64,000 bases of DNA from Pedobacter sp. SYP-B3415 (GCF_004138205.1 NZ_RXNQ01000009.1:1-64000); one strand, 5' to 3'. Shown: positions 50,156-59,941, counted from the stretch's first letter. A program made the numbers and translations. The notes: a model not told the origin generated them from the sequence alone.

Positions 50156-50434
50156 ATGTATTTAAGTTCAGAAAAGAAAGCCGAGATTTTTAAAACTCAC
50201 GGCGGCGTAGAGACCAACACCGGTTCAGCTGAAGGTCAGGTTGCATTGTTTACCTACCGTATTGCTCACTTAACAGAGCACTTAAAGAAAAACCGTAAGG
50301 ACTTCTCTACACAGTTATCGCTACAGAAACTCGTTGGTAAACGCCGCGCGATTCTTGCATACCTGTTCAAAAAAGATATTGAGCGCTACCGTGCTATCAT
50401 CAAAGCTTTATCGCTTAGGGATATCATTAAGTAA
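50156..50434 (+). CDS. rpsO: 30S ribosomal protein S15
   Basis: A 92-residue S15: KKAEIFKTHGGVETNTGSAE, then QVALFTYRIAHLTEHLKKNR and RRAILAYLFKKDIERYRAII. These are the four helices that bind 16S rRNA at the central domain junction. Length is normal. It is followed by its own terminator and by pnp, the gene order conserved in most bacteria. Confidence 0.97.
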   Translation: MYLSSEKKAEIFKTHGGVETNTGSAEGQVALFTYRIAHLTEHLKKNRKDFSTQLSLQKLVGKRRAILAYLFKKDIERYRAIIKALSLRDIIK

Positions 50435-50452
50435 TCGCAATATTATCAAACA

Positions 50453-50484
50453 AAAGCCATTCTTTTCGGAATGGCTTTTTATTT
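50453..50484 (+). terminator. Terminator of rpsO
   Basis: AAAGCCATTC and GAATGGCTTT form a 10-bp stem followed by T5ATT. Its T-tract overlaps a -7 element (TATTTTTG, 50480-50487). Confidence 0.85.
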
Positions 50485-50487
50485 TTG
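50480..50487 (+). promoter_or_regulatory. -7 element for pnp, inside the rpsO terminator tail
   Basis: TATTTTTG matches TAnnTTTG and lies 64 bp before the pnp ATG. The upstream part of this promoter would fall on the terminator hairpin. Confidence 0.45.
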
Positions 50488-50550
50488 CAAACAAAAATTA
50501 CCACATAACCGGTGTGTAGAAAGAGGAAAACACGCCACAATTAATTTTAA

Positions 50551-52689
50551 ATGAATGTAATAACAAAATCGCTCGACCTGGGCGATGGAAGAACGATCGA
50601 AATTGAAACCGGTAAGCTGGCTAAACAGGCCGACGGATCGGTTGTTGTAAAAATGGGCGACACGATGTTGCTCGCTACCGTGGTCTCTGCGAAAGATGCA
50701 AAGCCAGGTGTTGATTTTCTGCCGCTTTCGGTAGACTATCAGGAAAAATATGCTGCTACCGGACGTATTCCGGGTGGTTTCCTGCGCCGGGAAGCCCGTT
50801 TATCTGACTACGAGGTTCTGATCTCACGTCTGGTAGACCGCGCATTGCGCCCTATGTTCCCTGATGATTATCATGCAGATACACAGGTCATGATCTCTTT
50901 AATTTCTGCAGACAAAAACATCATGCCTGACTGCCTTGCAGGTCTGGCGGCTTCTGCAGCGCTTGCTGTTTCAGATATCCCTTTTAACGGGCCTATCTCT
51001 GAAGTTCGTGTGGCTAAAATTGACGGGCAACTTGTTATCAATCCATTCCTGAAAGACCTGGAGCGCGCAAGCCTCGAATTTATGGTAGCTGGTTCTGCCA
51101 ATGATATTGTGATGGTAGAGGGAGAAGCTGACGAAATTTCTGAAGAAGAAATGGTAGAAGCTTTGAAATTTGCCCATGAGGCCATCCGCCAGCAGTGTAA
51201 AGTTCAGCTTGAACTTCAGGAGGAGGCAGGGAAGACGTTGAAACGCCTTTACAGCCATGAAGATCATGATGAAGACCTGAAGAAAGAAGTTTACGAAAAA
51301 ACCTACAATCAGGTTTATGAGGTTGCTAAAACCGCATCGAGCAAAGAAGCGCGTTCTGAGGCTTTTACGGCTATCATCAACGATTTCTTTGAAAACATGC
51401 CTGAAGATACCGAAGATCTGAGAAAAGCACTGGCTAAACATTACTATCATGATGTTCAGTATGATGCTGTGCGGAACCTGCTGCTTGATGAAGGCATCCG
51501 TCTTGACGGCCGTACCACCACGCAGATCCGCCCGATCTGGAGCGAGGTAGGTTACCTGCCTGCTGCACACGGTTCTGCGGTATTTACCCGTGGAGAAACA
51601 CAATCACTTACATCTGTAACACTCGGTTCTAAAGACGATGAGCAGATGATCGATGGTGCATTCATTAACGGCTATAACAAATTTTTACTGCACTATAACT
51701 TCCCTGGTTTTTCTACCGGTGAGGTTAGGCCAAACAGGGGTGCCGGCCGCCGCGAAATCGGTCACGGTAACCTGGCTATGCGCTCGCTTAAAAAGGTGCT
51801 GCCTGATGCATCAGAAAACCCTTACACCATCCGTATCGTTTCAGATATTCTTGAATCAAACGGCTCATCTTCTATGGCTACGGTTTGCGCGGGTACACTT
51901 GCCCTGATGGATGCCGGTATCAAAATCAAAGAGCCGGTATCTGGTATTGCGATGGGATTGATTACCGACGAAAAGACCGGAAAATATGCGATCCTGTCAG
52001 ATATCCTGGGCGACGAAGATCACCTTGGCGACATGGACTTCAAAGTTACCGGTACCAAAAACGGTATTGTAGCCTGCCAGATGGACCTGAAGATAAACGG
52101 ACTTTCTTACGAAGTGCTTACAAAAGCGCTGAACCAGGCCAAAGACGGTCGTCTGCATATTCTCGGTGAGATGGCTAAAACCATTACCGAACCGCGTGAG
52201 GACTTCAAACCGCATGCTCCGCGTATCGTTTCACTTACTATTGATAAGGAGTTTATCGGTGCGGTGATTGGGCCAGGCGGTAAGATCATTCAGGAAATGC
52301 AGCGCGAAACCGGTGCAACCATCTCAATCGAAGAGGTTGACAACAAAGGTATCGTGGAAGTATTTGCAGACAATAAGGCGTCTATCGATGCTGCCGTTGG
52401 ACGCATCCGTGCCATTGCTGCCAAACCGGAAATCGGCGAGGTATATGAAGGCAAAGTAAAATCGATCATGCCTTTCGGTGCGTTTGTTGAGATCATGCCA
52501 GGTAAAGACGGTTTGCTGCACATTTCAGAAATCGACTGGACACGCCTTGAAACTATGGACGGGGTGTTTAAGGAAGGCGAGATTCTGAAGGTAAAACTGC
52601 TTGATATTGACAAACAAGGAAAGATGAAGCTTTCCCGCAAAGTGTTGCTGCCACGGCCGCCAAAGCCAGAAGCAGCTCCTAAAGCTTAA
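50551..52689 (+). CDS. pnp: Polynucleotide phosphorylase
   Basis: A 712-residue exoribonuclease that degrades RNA 3'-5' with phosphate. Two RNase PH domains ([40 protein letters not shown] and [17 protein letters not shown] in the active half) flank an all-helical linker. A KH domain ([20 protein letters not shown]) and an S1 domain ([20 protein letters not shown]) follow. All are at usual positions. It is preceded by rpsO and followed by a strong terminator. Confidence 0.97.
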   Translation: MNVITKSLDLGDGRTIEIETGKLAKQADGSVVVKMGDTMLLATVVSAKDAKPGVDFLPLSVDYQEKYAATGRIPGGFLRREARLSDYEVLISRLVDRALRPMFPDDYHADTQVMISLISADKNIMPDCLAGLAASAALAVSDIPFNGPISEVRVAKIDGQLVINPFLKDLERASLEFMVAGSANDIVMVEGEADEISEEEMVEALKFAHEAIRQQCKVQLELQEEAGKTLKRLYSHEDHDEDLKKEVYEKTYNQVYEVAKTASSKEARSEAFTAIINDFFENMPEDTEDLRKALAKHYYHDVQYDAVRNLLLDEGIRLDGRTTTQIRPIWSEVGYLPAAHGSAVFTRGETQSLTSVTLGSKDDEQMIDGAFINGYNKFLLHYNFPGFSTGEVRPNRGAGRREIGHGNLAMRSLKKVLPDASENPYTIRIVSDILESNGSSSMATVCAGTLALMDAGIKIKEPVSGIAMGLITDEKTGKYAILSDILGDEDHLGDMDFKVTGTKNGIVACQMDLKINGLSYEVLTKALNQAKDGRLHILGEMAKTITEPREDFKPHAPRIVSLTIDKEFIGAVIGPGGKIIQEMQRETGATISIEEVDNKGIVEVFADNKASIDAAVGRIRAIAAKPEIGEVYEGKVKSIMPFGAFVEIMPGKDGLLHISEIDWTRLETMDGVFKEGEILKVKLLDIDKQGKMKLSRKVLLPRPPKPEAAPKA

Positions 52690-52695
52690 TATTTT

Positions 52696-52723
52696 AAAGC
52701 CGCCCCAATCCGGGCGGCTTTTC
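52696..52723 (+). terminator. Terminator of pnp
   Basis: AAAGCCGCCC and GGGCGGCTTT form a 10-bp stem with a 6-base loop and end in T's, 7 bp after the pnp stop. Confidence 0.85.
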
Positions 52724-52819
52724 TGTTTGCCGGAAGTCCTGTTTAAATGCGATTCACACAGTTTACCGATCATAGCTGAGAAAGTACGCCGGTTGGAGGC
52801 AAATCCATATATTTACGAG

Positions 52820-53497
52820 ATGAAACACCTTATTGCGCCGTCCATATTAGCTGCCGACTTTGGTAATCTGCAGCGTGATATAGAAATGCTGAATCACAGC
52901 GAAGCCGAATGGATACATGTTGATGTCATGGACGGAATGTTTGTTCCGAATATTTCGTTCGGGTTTCCGGTTATTGAGGCCGTAAAAAAACATGCGCGAA
53001 AACCGCTCGACGTGCACTTGATGATCGCCGATCCGGATCGTTATATAGAAAGGTTTGCAGCGGCGGGAGCTGAAGTGATCACCGTTCATTATGAGGCCTG
53101 TACACATTTGCACCGCACAATAGAAGCGATACATGCTGCCGGCTGCAAAGCCGGCGTGGCGCTGAATCCGCATACGCCCGTACAGCTGCTGGAAGACGTA
53201 TTGGAATTTCTGGACCTTGCACTGATCATGTCGGTTAACCCTGGTTTTGGCGGACAGAAGTTCATACCAAACACGTATAAAAAGATCGCTGCCCTGAGGC
53301 AGCTGGCCGGCGGCAGCAGTGCAGCGCTGGTCATTGAGGTAGACGGCGGTGTAGATACTGCCAACATTGCTGCGTTAAAGAAAGCAGGTGCCAATGCCTT
53401 TGTAGCAGGCAGCGCCGTTTTTGCAGCAGAAGATCCGGCAGCAAAAATTGCCGAGCTGAATCGCACAGCAGCTGTTGCGTTTGATCTTCATGCCTGA
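52820..53497 (+). CDS. rpe: Ribulose-phosphate 3-epimerase
   Basis: A 225-residue TIM barrel from the ATG at 52820 (the frame is open to 52727, but those residues overlap the promoter region). APSILAADFGNLQRDIEML, HVDVMDGMFVPNISFGFPVI, LDVHLMIADPDRYIERFAAA, MSVNPGFGGQKFI and VDGGVDTANI are the family blocks, including the two metal-binding histidines and aspartates. It links ribulose-5-P and xylulose-5-P in the pentose phosphate pathway. Confidence 0.95.
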   Translation: MKHLIAPSILAADFGNLQRDIEMLNHSEAEWIHVDVMDGMFVPNISFGFPVIEAVKKHARKPLDVHLMIADPDRYIERFAAAGAEVITVHYEACTHLHRTIEAIHAAGCKAGVALNPHTPVQLLEDVLEFLDLALIMSVNPGFGGQKFIPNTYKKIAALRQLAGGSSAALVIEVDGGVDTANIAALKKAGANAFVAGSAVFAAEDPAAKIAELNRTAAVAFDLHA

Positions 53498-53582
53498 ATT
53501 TAAATCCCGGTCAGATTTCCGGACCAGATAATGGGCAGGTCCGGAGTGCCCTGCTAAACAGTCAACCTAAACCACCAAACCA

Positions 53583-55484
53583 ATGAAAAAGATCAGTTTC
53601 TTCCTTTGTCTCGCTCTGCTGTCGGCTGGAGCATTTGCGCAGTCTGCTGCCACGTCGCGAATTATACCTATGCCGGTTTCGGTAAAACCGGGTAGCGGGC
53701 AGTTCATCCTGGACAATGCGACGGTACTTGCTGCCTCAGATGCAGAAGGCATGCGAATGGCCGATCTGCTGAATGCATACATCGTTAGCCATGCCGGTTT
53801 TGCACTGCGCGAGGTTAAGTCTGCCACTGCGGGGCAGAAGGCGATTGTTTTGACGAAAGAGGGAGCAGAGCAGCTGTCTGCGGAAGGTTACCGGATTAAA
53901 ATCACAGCAAACAGGTTTACGCTGACGGGTAAAGGTGCAGGCCTGTTCTACGCTGTGCAGTCGGCCATGCAGCTTCTGCCGGAAAAGAGCGGCAGCGTGG
54001 TGAGTGTACCTGCCACAGAGATCAGTGACCAGCCACGTTTTTCTTACCGCGGCACCATGCTTGACGTTTCACGGCATTTCCAGCCTGTATCTTTTATCAA
54101 AAAATACATTGATCTCCTTGCCGCCTACAAGATCAACACATTCCACTGGCACCTGACAGATGATCAGGGCTGGCGGCTTGAAATAAAGAAATATCCGAAG
54201 CTGACCAGTGTAGGCAGTACACGTGCGGGTACAATCATTGGGCACTACCCTGGAACGGGCAACGATCTGATGCCTCATAGCGGCTTTTATACCCAGGAGC
54301 AGGCTAAAGAGGTTGTCAGGTATGCTGCAGAACGTTTTATTACGGTTGTTCCGGAAATTGAAATGCCGGGTCATGCTTCGGCTGCCATCGCAGCCTATCC
54401 GGAACTGAGCTGTTTCCCGGAACGCGATACGCCTGTAGGGCCCAAAACCGCGTGGGCGGGCTCAAGGAAAGGAAAACACGTTCAGCAAACGTTCGGGGTT
54501 TTTGATGACGTTTTTGTTCCAAGTGAAAACACCTTCAGTTTTCTGCAGAACGTACTCGATGAAGTGATTGCCATCTTCCCTTCAAAGTACATTCATATCG
54601 GCGGAGATGAGTGTCCGAAAACGTATTGGAAAGAGTCTGCATTTTGTCAGCAGCTGATGAAAGAAAAAGGGCTTAAAGATGAGCACGAGCTACAGAGTTA
54701 TTTTATCCAACGCATAGAAAAATATATCAACGGCAAGGGCAGATCGATCATCGGCTGGGATGAGATACTTGAAGGCGGGCTTGCACCAAACGCTACGGTA
54801 ATGAGCTGGCGTGGCGAGGCTGGCGGTATTGAAGCGGCCAAACAGAACCACGATGTTATCATGACGCCGGGTTCGCAGGGTTTGTACATTGATCATAAAC
54901 AATCCAATTCGCCTGATGAGCCGGTAACCATCGGCGGCTTTGCCCCCTACACCAAAGCCTATAGTTATGATCCGGTACCAAAGGAATTGAATGATGACCA
55001 GAAAAAATACATTAAGGGGGTGCAGGCTAACCTGTGGACGGAATACATCGAACCCGGGTCAAAAATAGAATATCAGGCCCTGCCCCGGTTGCTTGCCTTA
55101 TCTGAAATTGCCTGGAGCCCGGTTGCACGCAAAGACCTGAAAAACTTCTCTGAAGACCGTTTACCGCTTCACCTGGCACGGTTCGATAAAAGCGGTATTT
55201 CGTACTGGGTGCCTACGCCGGTAGGCCTGCCTGAAGGAACTATTCACGGCGATGCATTCAACATCGAGTTGAAGCAACCGGTTAAAGGTTCCAAGATCTA
55301 TTATACGATCGATGGCTTCCGTCCGTCTGAAACTTCCACACCTTACGATTCAGCGATTAAAGTTGTTGTGCCCAAAGGTGAGAAGCGGATTCTCAAGACA
55401 ATTGTGATTACACCGAACGGCCGCAGAAGTGTTGTAACAGAGACCATCCTGAGCAATGGGGCAACAGACGTAAAGGCTAAATAA
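53583..55484 (+). CDS. Secreted beta-N-acetylhexosaminidase (GH20)
   Basis: A 633-residue protein with a signal peptide (MKKISFFLCLALLSAGAFAQ). A GH20b N-terminal domain (residues 25-150) is followed by the GH20 barrel: FSYRGTMLDVSRHFQPVSFI, INTFHWHLTDDQGWRLEIKK, and HIGGDECPK near residue 342 with the catalytic Asp-Glu pair. The last 75 residues (GSKIYYTIDGFRPSETSTPY) are the chitobiase/hexosaminidase C-terminal module. It removes GlcNAc or GalNAc from glycans in the periplasm or outside. It is not part of a SusCD locus here. Confidence 0.93.
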   Translation: MKKISFFLCLALLSAGAFAQSAATSRIIPMPVSVKPGSGQFILDNATVLAASDAEGMRMADLLNAYIVSHAGFALREVKSATAGQKAIVLTKEGAEQLSAEGYRIKITANRFTLTGKGAGLFYAVQSAMQLLPEKSGSVVSVPATEISDQPRFSYRGTMLDVSRHFQPVSFIKKYIDLLAAYKINTFHWHLTDDQGWRLEIKKYPKLTSVGSTRAGTIIGHYPGTGNDLMPHSGFYTQEQAKEVVRYAAERFITVVPEIEMPGHASAAIAAYPELSCFPERDTPVGPKTAWAGSRKGKHVQQTFGVFDDVFVPSENTFSFLQNVLDEVIAIFPSKYIHIGGDECPKTYWKESAFCQQLMKEKGLKDEHELQSYFIQRIEKYINGKGRSIIGWDEILEGGLAPNATVMSWRGEAGGIEAAKQNHDVIMTPGSQGLYIDHKQSNSPDEPVTIGGFAPYTKAYSYDPVPKELNDDQKKYIKGVQANLWTEYIEPGSKIEYQALPRLLALSEIAWSPVARKDLKNFSEDRLPLHLARFDKSGISYWVPTPVGLPEGTIHGDAFNIELKQPVKGSKIYYTIDGFRPSETSTPYDSAIKVVVPKGEKRILKTIVITPNGRRSVVTETILSNGATDVKAK

Positions 55485-55548
55485 TCAGGCCGGGCGGTTT
55501 GCCGCCGCAACCAATTTTTTTTAATTTGGCAGCCGAAAGAACAGACAT

Positions 55549-56178
55549 ATGAAAGTGTTTAAATCGATTTACAGTTATCAGCATACCCTGCTTTTCGCAG
55601 CGCTGCTTTTATGTTTTGGATGTACCGAACCCAAGCCTCAGGTTCCGCGCGAAGAAAAGCCGGGGGCAGATAAAAGGGCTGCAAACAATCCGTTTAAATT
55701 CTATAAAAGCATAGAAGTGAAGCCGGGCCTTACGATTGAGGTGCTGCAGTGGGGGAAGGGTGTCGACAGTATCGGCGGTTACCTTATTTTGATGTCTGAT
55801 TCGGCCAGGAATAATTTTCGTTCGCTTGCCGCAGAACGCGAAGGCATCATAACTGATGCATGGAATATGGACCTTGATACCGATGGCAATCCGGAAATTT
55901 ATATCCAGCTGCTCAGTAAAAAGAATGTATCTGATCTTACGGTCTACGAATTTTCAGGCAACAACTTTAATAAGATTACGTTTCCCGGCTTGCCCAGTAA
56001 GAAGGGCTATGCCGGCGATGACAGGTTTACAATAAAAAACGGCGATCTGTATCGTTCTTATCCTGTACAGGCCGACCCGGCCGATACCACATTGAAGACC
56101 GGGACTACCCGGGAGTTCCTGTATGTGCTTCGCGGCAACCGGTTTTCGGTAGGCGAGGTTGACGAAAAGAAACCCTGA
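55549..56178 (+). CDS. Lipoprotein, unknown
   Basis: A 209-residue protein with a lipoprotein signal (hydrophobic core LLFAALLLCFGC, Cys25 then TEPKPQV). The mature part has MDLDTDGNPEIYIQLLS, a D-x-D-x-N-x-E calcium-loop-like motif of the VCBS/EF type, in a beta-rich domain. The stop overlaps the dgkA start, so the two genes are translated together. No function is known. Confidence 0.7.
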   Translation: MKVFKSIYSYQHTLLFAALLLCFGCTEPKPQVPREEKPGADKRAANNPFKFYKSIEVKPGLTIEVLQWGKGVDSIGGYLILMSDSARNNFRSLAAEREGIITDAWNMDLDTDGNPEIYIQLLSKKNVSDLTVYEFSGNNFNKITFPGLPSKKGYAGDDRFTIKNGDLYRSYPVQADPADTTLKTGTTREFLYVLRGNRFSVGEVDEKKP

Positions 56179-56561
56179 TGAAGACGCCGGAGCGGTTTAC
56201 GTTTACGGCCAGGCTACGTAGTTTTTATTATGCGTGGTCTGGAATACGTAAACTGTTCTGGGCTGAACATAACATGCGTATCCATCTGGCCTGCGCTGTA
56301 GTGGCGATAATCGTGGGTGCTGCGCTCAAGATTTCAATACATGACTGGATCATCATTACCGGTTGCATTGCCGGCGTATTTATTGCCGAAGCATTTAATA
56401 CAGCGATTGAGAAATTATGCAATGTGGTACACCCTGAAAGGCATCCCGGAATAGGAAGCGTGAAAGATATCAGCGCAGCTGCTGTTCTTATCGCCGCAGT
56501 GGCGGCATTCATTACGGGCATGCTTGTGTTTCTGCCTTATCTGGCTGCTATTTTTCGGTAA
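56178..56561 (+). CDS. dgkA: Diacylglycerol/undecaprenol kinase (DgkA family)
   Basis: A 127-residue membrane protein with three transmembrane helices. AEHNMRIHLACAVVAIIVGA and GVFIAEAFNTAIEKLCNVVH with the ExxxxxE catalytic site and VKDISAAAVLIAAVAAF match the DagK family. Enzymes of the Gram-positive/Bacteroidota branch often phosphorylate undecaprenol, which would support cell-wall lipid recycling. Its end overlaps the minus-strand DUF922 gene by 14 bp. Confidence 0.92.
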   Translation: MKTPERFTFTARLRSFYYAWSGIRKLFWAEHNMRIHLACAVVAIIVGAALKISIHDWIIITGCIAGVFIAEAFNTAIEKLCNVVHPERHPGIGSVKDISAAAVLIAAVAAFITGMLVFLPYLAAIFR

Positions 56562-57111
56562 TATAATTTTCGTACCGCCAGTTAGCGATGATCTCGTCCC
56601 ATTGCGCCTGTTTTTTGAAATTGTTTCCGTGGCCGGTTTCTTCATCATACCGCTTTTGCATTTCATCGAAGTATTTCCCGACCTCATCAGCAAGCGTTGC
56701 AATTTCCTTTTTATAGGTTTCCACGCGGTACGTGCGGTTTTCCATAACACGTTTGGCCTCACGGTACATGAGATAATGAATGTCGGCATGTCCCTGTTCA
56801 TGATGAAGCAGCTGATCGCTTACTGCCTGGTTACGAATCCGCTCGGGTTTAACCCATGACTTGTTCTTATCCATGCCAAAAAGCTGGCTGAAACGAACTT
56901 CAAGGCGGCCGTTCACGATTCTGGCTTTGTATTCATAGTGCCAGCGCAATACAGTCAGGGCTGCAAAGGGAGAATTGTAGTCCGGTTTTCCGCGAAAATG
57001 GGTTTTCCAGGAAAGCTTTTCGGGATAAACTTCCTGAGCCGGCCGGAAAGAAACAAAAAGGAGTGCCAGCACTGAAAAAGCGAACAAATGGCTGATTAAC
57101 CGGTGATACAT
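56548..57111 (-). CDS. DUF922-like secreted zinc-protease-type protein
   Basis: A 187-residue protein with an N-terminal signal (SHLFAFSVLALLFVSF). LLHHEQGHADIHYLMYREAK carries HExxH, a zinc-binding motif, in a pattern typical of DUF922. LTVLRWHYEYKARIVNGRLE is the family's earlier strand region. A helical C-terminus follows. Peptidase activity is assumed from the motif, not shown. Tail-to-tail with dgkA. Confidence 0.8.
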   Translation of the reverse strand: MYHRLISHLFAFSVLALLFVSFRPAQEVYPEKLSWKTHFRGKPDYNSPFAALTVLRWHYEYKARIVNGRLEVRFSQLFGMDKNKSWVKPERIRNQAVSDQLLHHEQGHADIHYLMYREAKRVMENRTYRVETYKKEIATLADEVGKYFDEMQKRYDEETGHGNNFKKQAQWDEIIANWRYENYITEK

Positions 57112-57153
57112 GTTCTGAAAACGGAGATATGGCGCCGTTCACTACAGCTAACG

Positions 57154-57750
57154 TTATTTTTCGTGAAATTGTTCGCTGATCCGTTCGAACTTACCAATGA
57201 GCAGGCCGATCCTTTCCTTCTCGCGTTTGATTACGGCTTTGCGGAGAATGGTCGAGCAAAAGACCATCCAGCCGAGCGTAATCCCGATCAATGCAACCTG
57301 CATCCAAATCGGGAAGTATTCCAGTATCTCATAGAGGTAAAAAAGAATACCGACAGAAAGCGCAAACGTATAAAACCAGTAGAGTGAATTATAAAGCCTT
57401 AACCTGTTTAACTGGTAAATCTTCAGCGTTCCCAGAAATGCATGCGGATGCTGGGTGTAGTTGCTTTTGGCTATCAGCCGGTAGTCTGCGATCAGGATGC
57501 CTGTAAATACAAGAATAGTAAAGATGGTGATCGCAAGACCTGCATAACTGGTCCAGGACTGAAAGTCGTAAAAAGCGGGAATAAATCCGATGATGACAGC
57601 AGAAATCAGCATACCGGCAATATTTGCTATTGATCGGGTTTTTAGCGAATTCACTTCCCTCTTGGCTTGCCTGAGCATCTCATCGGCAGTGAGCTTCACC
57701 TCTACTTCATGTCCCTGCCACAGTGCCTGTAATTGATCAAACTCTTGCAT
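57154..57750 (-). CDS. Four-helix membrane protein beside an ECF sigma factor
   Basis: A 198-residue protein. The first 40 residues are cytoplasmic (MQEFDQLQALWQGHEVEVKL), then four hydrophobic helices in two pairs, and a basic end (KREKERIGLLIGKFERISEQ). Its start overlaps the sigma factor gene by 14 bp. In this place an anti-sigma factor is expected, but no ZAS zinc motif is seen. It could be a non-canonical anti-sigma factor; the family is not known to me. Confidence 0.65.
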   Translation of the reverse strand: MQEFDQLQALWQGHEVEVKLTADEMLRQAKREVNSLKTRSIANIAGMLISAVIIGFIPAFYDFQSWTSYAGLAITIFTILVFTGILIADYRLIAKSNYTQHPHAFLGTLKIYQLNRLRLYNSLYWFYTFALSVGILFYLYEILEYFPIWMQVALIGITLGWMVFCSTILRKAVIKREKERIGLLIGKFERISEQFHEK

Positions 57751-58234
57751 ATCTATTGTATAATTCTGTCAATTTCTGTTTAATGCGGTGAATTTTGACC
57801 CGCAGGTTGCCTTCGCTGATGCCGGAGATTTCGGCAATCTCATTGTAGGGCAATTCATCAAGTACCATGGTAATGATCAGACGATCATTTTCTTCCAATT
57901 GGGAAATACATTTGTACAACAAGGCGACCTGTTCGTTTTTTTCAGAGAACTCTTCAGCTTTCTCTTCTATGATGTTTGGCGTTAATTCATCTTTTGCCTG
58001 TCGTTTCTCAGATCGCAGATAAGTGAGACAGGTGTTTACGGCAATCCGGTAGATCCAGGTAGAAATAAGCGACTTGTTTCTGAACTTATCAAGATTTTGC
58101 CAGACTTTCAGAAATGTTTCCTGCAGAAGGTCGTTCGCAGCGTCCTGATCGCCGGTATAACCGTAGCACAAATGGAAGATCTTTTTCGAGTTCGAATCAA
58201 ATATTTGTTTAAATAATTTGTCTTTTTGCTCCAT
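57737..58234 (-). CDS. ECF-type RNA polymerase sigma factor
   Basis: A 165-residue sigma-70 family protein. Region 2 is FHLCYGYTGDQDAANDLLQE to LISTWIYRIAVNTCLTYLRS, region 4 is LEENDRLIITMVLDELPYNE and IAEISGISEGNLRVKIHRIK. Length fits ECF factors. The membrane protein encoded just downstream may control it. A -7 element lies 26 bp before the start. The regulon is unknown. Confidence 0.92.
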   Translation of the reverse strand: MEQKDKLFKQIFDSNSKKIFHLCYGYTGDQDAANDLLQETFLKVWQNLDKFRNKSLISTWIYRIAVNTCLTYLRSEKRQAKDELTPNIIEEKAEEFSEKNEQVALLYKCISQLEENDRLIITMVLDELPYNEIAEISGISEGNLRVKIHRIKQKLTELYNRYARV

Positions 58235-58259
58235 TCAGGGTTGCGGTATGCAGTTTCGA

Positions 58260-58267
58260 CAAATATA
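58260..58267 (-). promoter_or_regulatory. -7 element of the ECF sigma operon
   Basis: On the minus strand TATATTTG matches TAnnTTTG, 26 bp before the ATG. The -33 box is not clear. Confidence 0.45.
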
Positions 58268-58311
58268 GAAGAGAATTGTTACAATTATCTTCAGGCTGAG
58301 GGTATTTATTG

Positions 58312-58342
58312 TTTGTTGCCATGCAGCAAATAATTACTTTTG
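58312..58342 (+). promoter_or_regulatory. Promoter of the symporter gene
   Basis: TTTG (58312-58315), 19 bases, then TACTTTTG (58335-58342): an exact Bacteroidota housekeeping promoter. It gives a leader of about 160 bases before the ATG at 58512. Confidence 0.75.
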
Positions 58343-58390
58343 CAACCTTACCAAACTTATTGACATAAAAAAAGCTGCAGGGTGCCGCTG

Positions 58391-58407
58391 TGTAAGTGTT
58401 ACTTACA
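58391..58407. promoter_or_regulatory. Inverted repeat in the symporter leader
   Basis: TGTAAGT-GTT-ACTTACA is a perfect 7-bp inverted repeat 50 bp after the -7 box. It could be a repressor operator or a leader hairpin. No known riboswitch pattern was recognised in 58343-58511. Confidence 0.4.
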
Positions 58408-58511
58408 AGCTTCTTTCCCGGATGCTGCCTGATTAAAGAACAGACCTTCGGCGAATCTTCTGCCCGGCCCGGGCGATAAGCATTACCGGTAATGGTCAAA
58501 AAGCATATCAA

Positions 58512-59939
58512 ATGAAAAAAAAGCGCGTCGGTATTTTCACACTTGTTGCCGTTACCCTGGCTATTCTGGTTGCTGTTCTGAAAGACTTTAACCTTGCGGA
58601 AGTTCCCGACCAGGTCATGATGATCGTGCGCTGGAGCCTGGCACTTATTCTGGTCTTTTATGCCTATACGCGAAAAAATCTGACCACCTGGATCCTGGTC
58701 TGCATGGCATTGGGCATCTTTGTCGGGATTGATTATCCGCATGTTGCAATTGCGCTGCAGCCGCTTAGCAAAGGTTTCATCAAGCTTGTCAAAACGATTG
58801 TCGGGCCTATCCTTTTCGCCACGCTGGTCTATGGCATTGCCGGTCATAATGACCTCAAACAGGTTGGCCGCATGGGCTGGAAGTCGCTGGTTTATTTTTA
58901 TTCTGCTACAACCATCGCCCTGTTTATAGGCCTTGCCGCTATTAACATTTCGCAGGCAGGGGTAGGGGTAGACATTTCACACATACCGCAAACGGAGCTG
59001 CCTAAGCCTGCCGTAGACCCGGCAGACGCAAGCATCCTGGCGCAGCTGCCTGAGAATGTGCACTGGCTCTACAAAACCCTGTCATTTTTCAGGAATGTCT
59101 TTCCCGAAAACGTAGCAAAAGCGGTGTATGATGCTCAGGTCTTGCAGATCGTGATCTTTTCGGTGCTGTTCGGTATCGGCCTGGCCATGCTGGATGAAAA
59201 AAAGAAGAAGCCGCTGCTCGACTTCTGCGAAAGTCTTGCTGAAACCATGTTCAAGTTTACAAACCTGATCATGTACTTTGCGCCAATCGGCGTTGGTGCG
59301 GCTATGGCCTATACCGTAGGGCACATGGGGGTAGACATCCTTAAAAATCTTTTTATGCTGGTGGCTACGCTGTACCTGGCGCTTATTGCCTTCCTGCTTA
59401 TCGTTTTGCTGCCCATTGCCCTTTACCTGCGTATCCCGATTCTGAAATTTGTAAATGCGATCAAGGAGCCTGTATCCATTGCCTTTGCAACCACAAGTTC
59501 TGATGCTGCGCTGCCCAAAGCAATGAGTGCCATGGAAAAGTTTGGCGTGCCGCGGAAGATCGTTTCATTTGTTATTCCGACCGGCTATAGTTTTAATCTT
59601 GACGGGACAACCCTATACCTGAGTCTCGCTTCGATCTTTGTTGCCCAGGCTGCGGGTATGCACCTTAGTTTCGGACAGCAGTTACTCATCGTATTCACGC
59701 TCATGATCAGCAGTAAGGGTGTTGCAGCAATTCCCCGCGCGTCACTCATCATCCTGATCGCTACCGCAGACCAATTCGGTCTGCCAACGTTTATCATTGC
59801 TGCCATCCTGGGCGTAGATGAACTGATGGATATGGCCCGCACCTCCGTGAATGTGATCGGCAACTGCCTTGCTACGGTTGTGATAGCCAAATGGGAGGGC
59901 GAATTCAACGAAAATCCTGAAGAAATTCAATCCGTATAA
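58512..59939 (+). CDS. Dicarboxylate/amino acid:cation symporter (GltP/DctA type)
   Basis: A 475-residue inner-membrane protein of the DAACS family. TIVGPILFATLVYGIAGHND is the helix 2 region. The transport core is SIAFATTSSDAALPKAMSAM (HP1 serine-rich loop), VIPTGYSFNLDGTTLYLSLA (TM7 NxDGT), SKGVAAIPRASLIILIAT (HP2), and GVDELMDMARTSVNVIGNCL (TM8 D-xxx-R). Substrate, glutamate or C4-dicarboxylate, cannot be told. It is 2 bp before the next gene and has its own long leader. Confidence 0.93.
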   Translation: MKKKRVGIFTLVAVTLAILVAVLKDFNLAEVPDQVMMIVRWSLALILVFYAYTRKNLTTWILVCMALGIFVGIDYPHVAIALQPLSKGFIKLVKTIVGPILFATLVYGIAGHNDLKQVGRMGWKSLVYFYSATTIALFIGLAAINISQAGVGVDISHIPQTELPKPAVDPADASILAQLPENVHWLYKTLSFFRNVFPENVAKAVYDAQVLQIVIFSVLFGIGLAMLDEKKKKPLLDFCESLAETMFKFTNLIMYFAPIGVGAAMAYTVGHMGVDILKNLFMLVATLYLALIAFLLIVLLPIALYLRIPILKFVNAIKEPVSIAFATTSSDAALPKAMSAMEKFGVPRKIVSFVIPTGYSFNLDGTTLYLSLASIFVAQAAGMHLSFGQQLLIVFTLMISSKGVAAIPRASLIILIATADQFGLPTFIIAAILGVDELMDMARTSVNVIGNCLATVVIAKWEGEFNENPEEIQSV

Positions 59940-59941
59940 TC

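Noticed and set aside
51653-52215. Open frames overlapping pnp on both strands
   Set aside because: pnp is a full-length, well conserved gene; the others are out-of-frame shadows.
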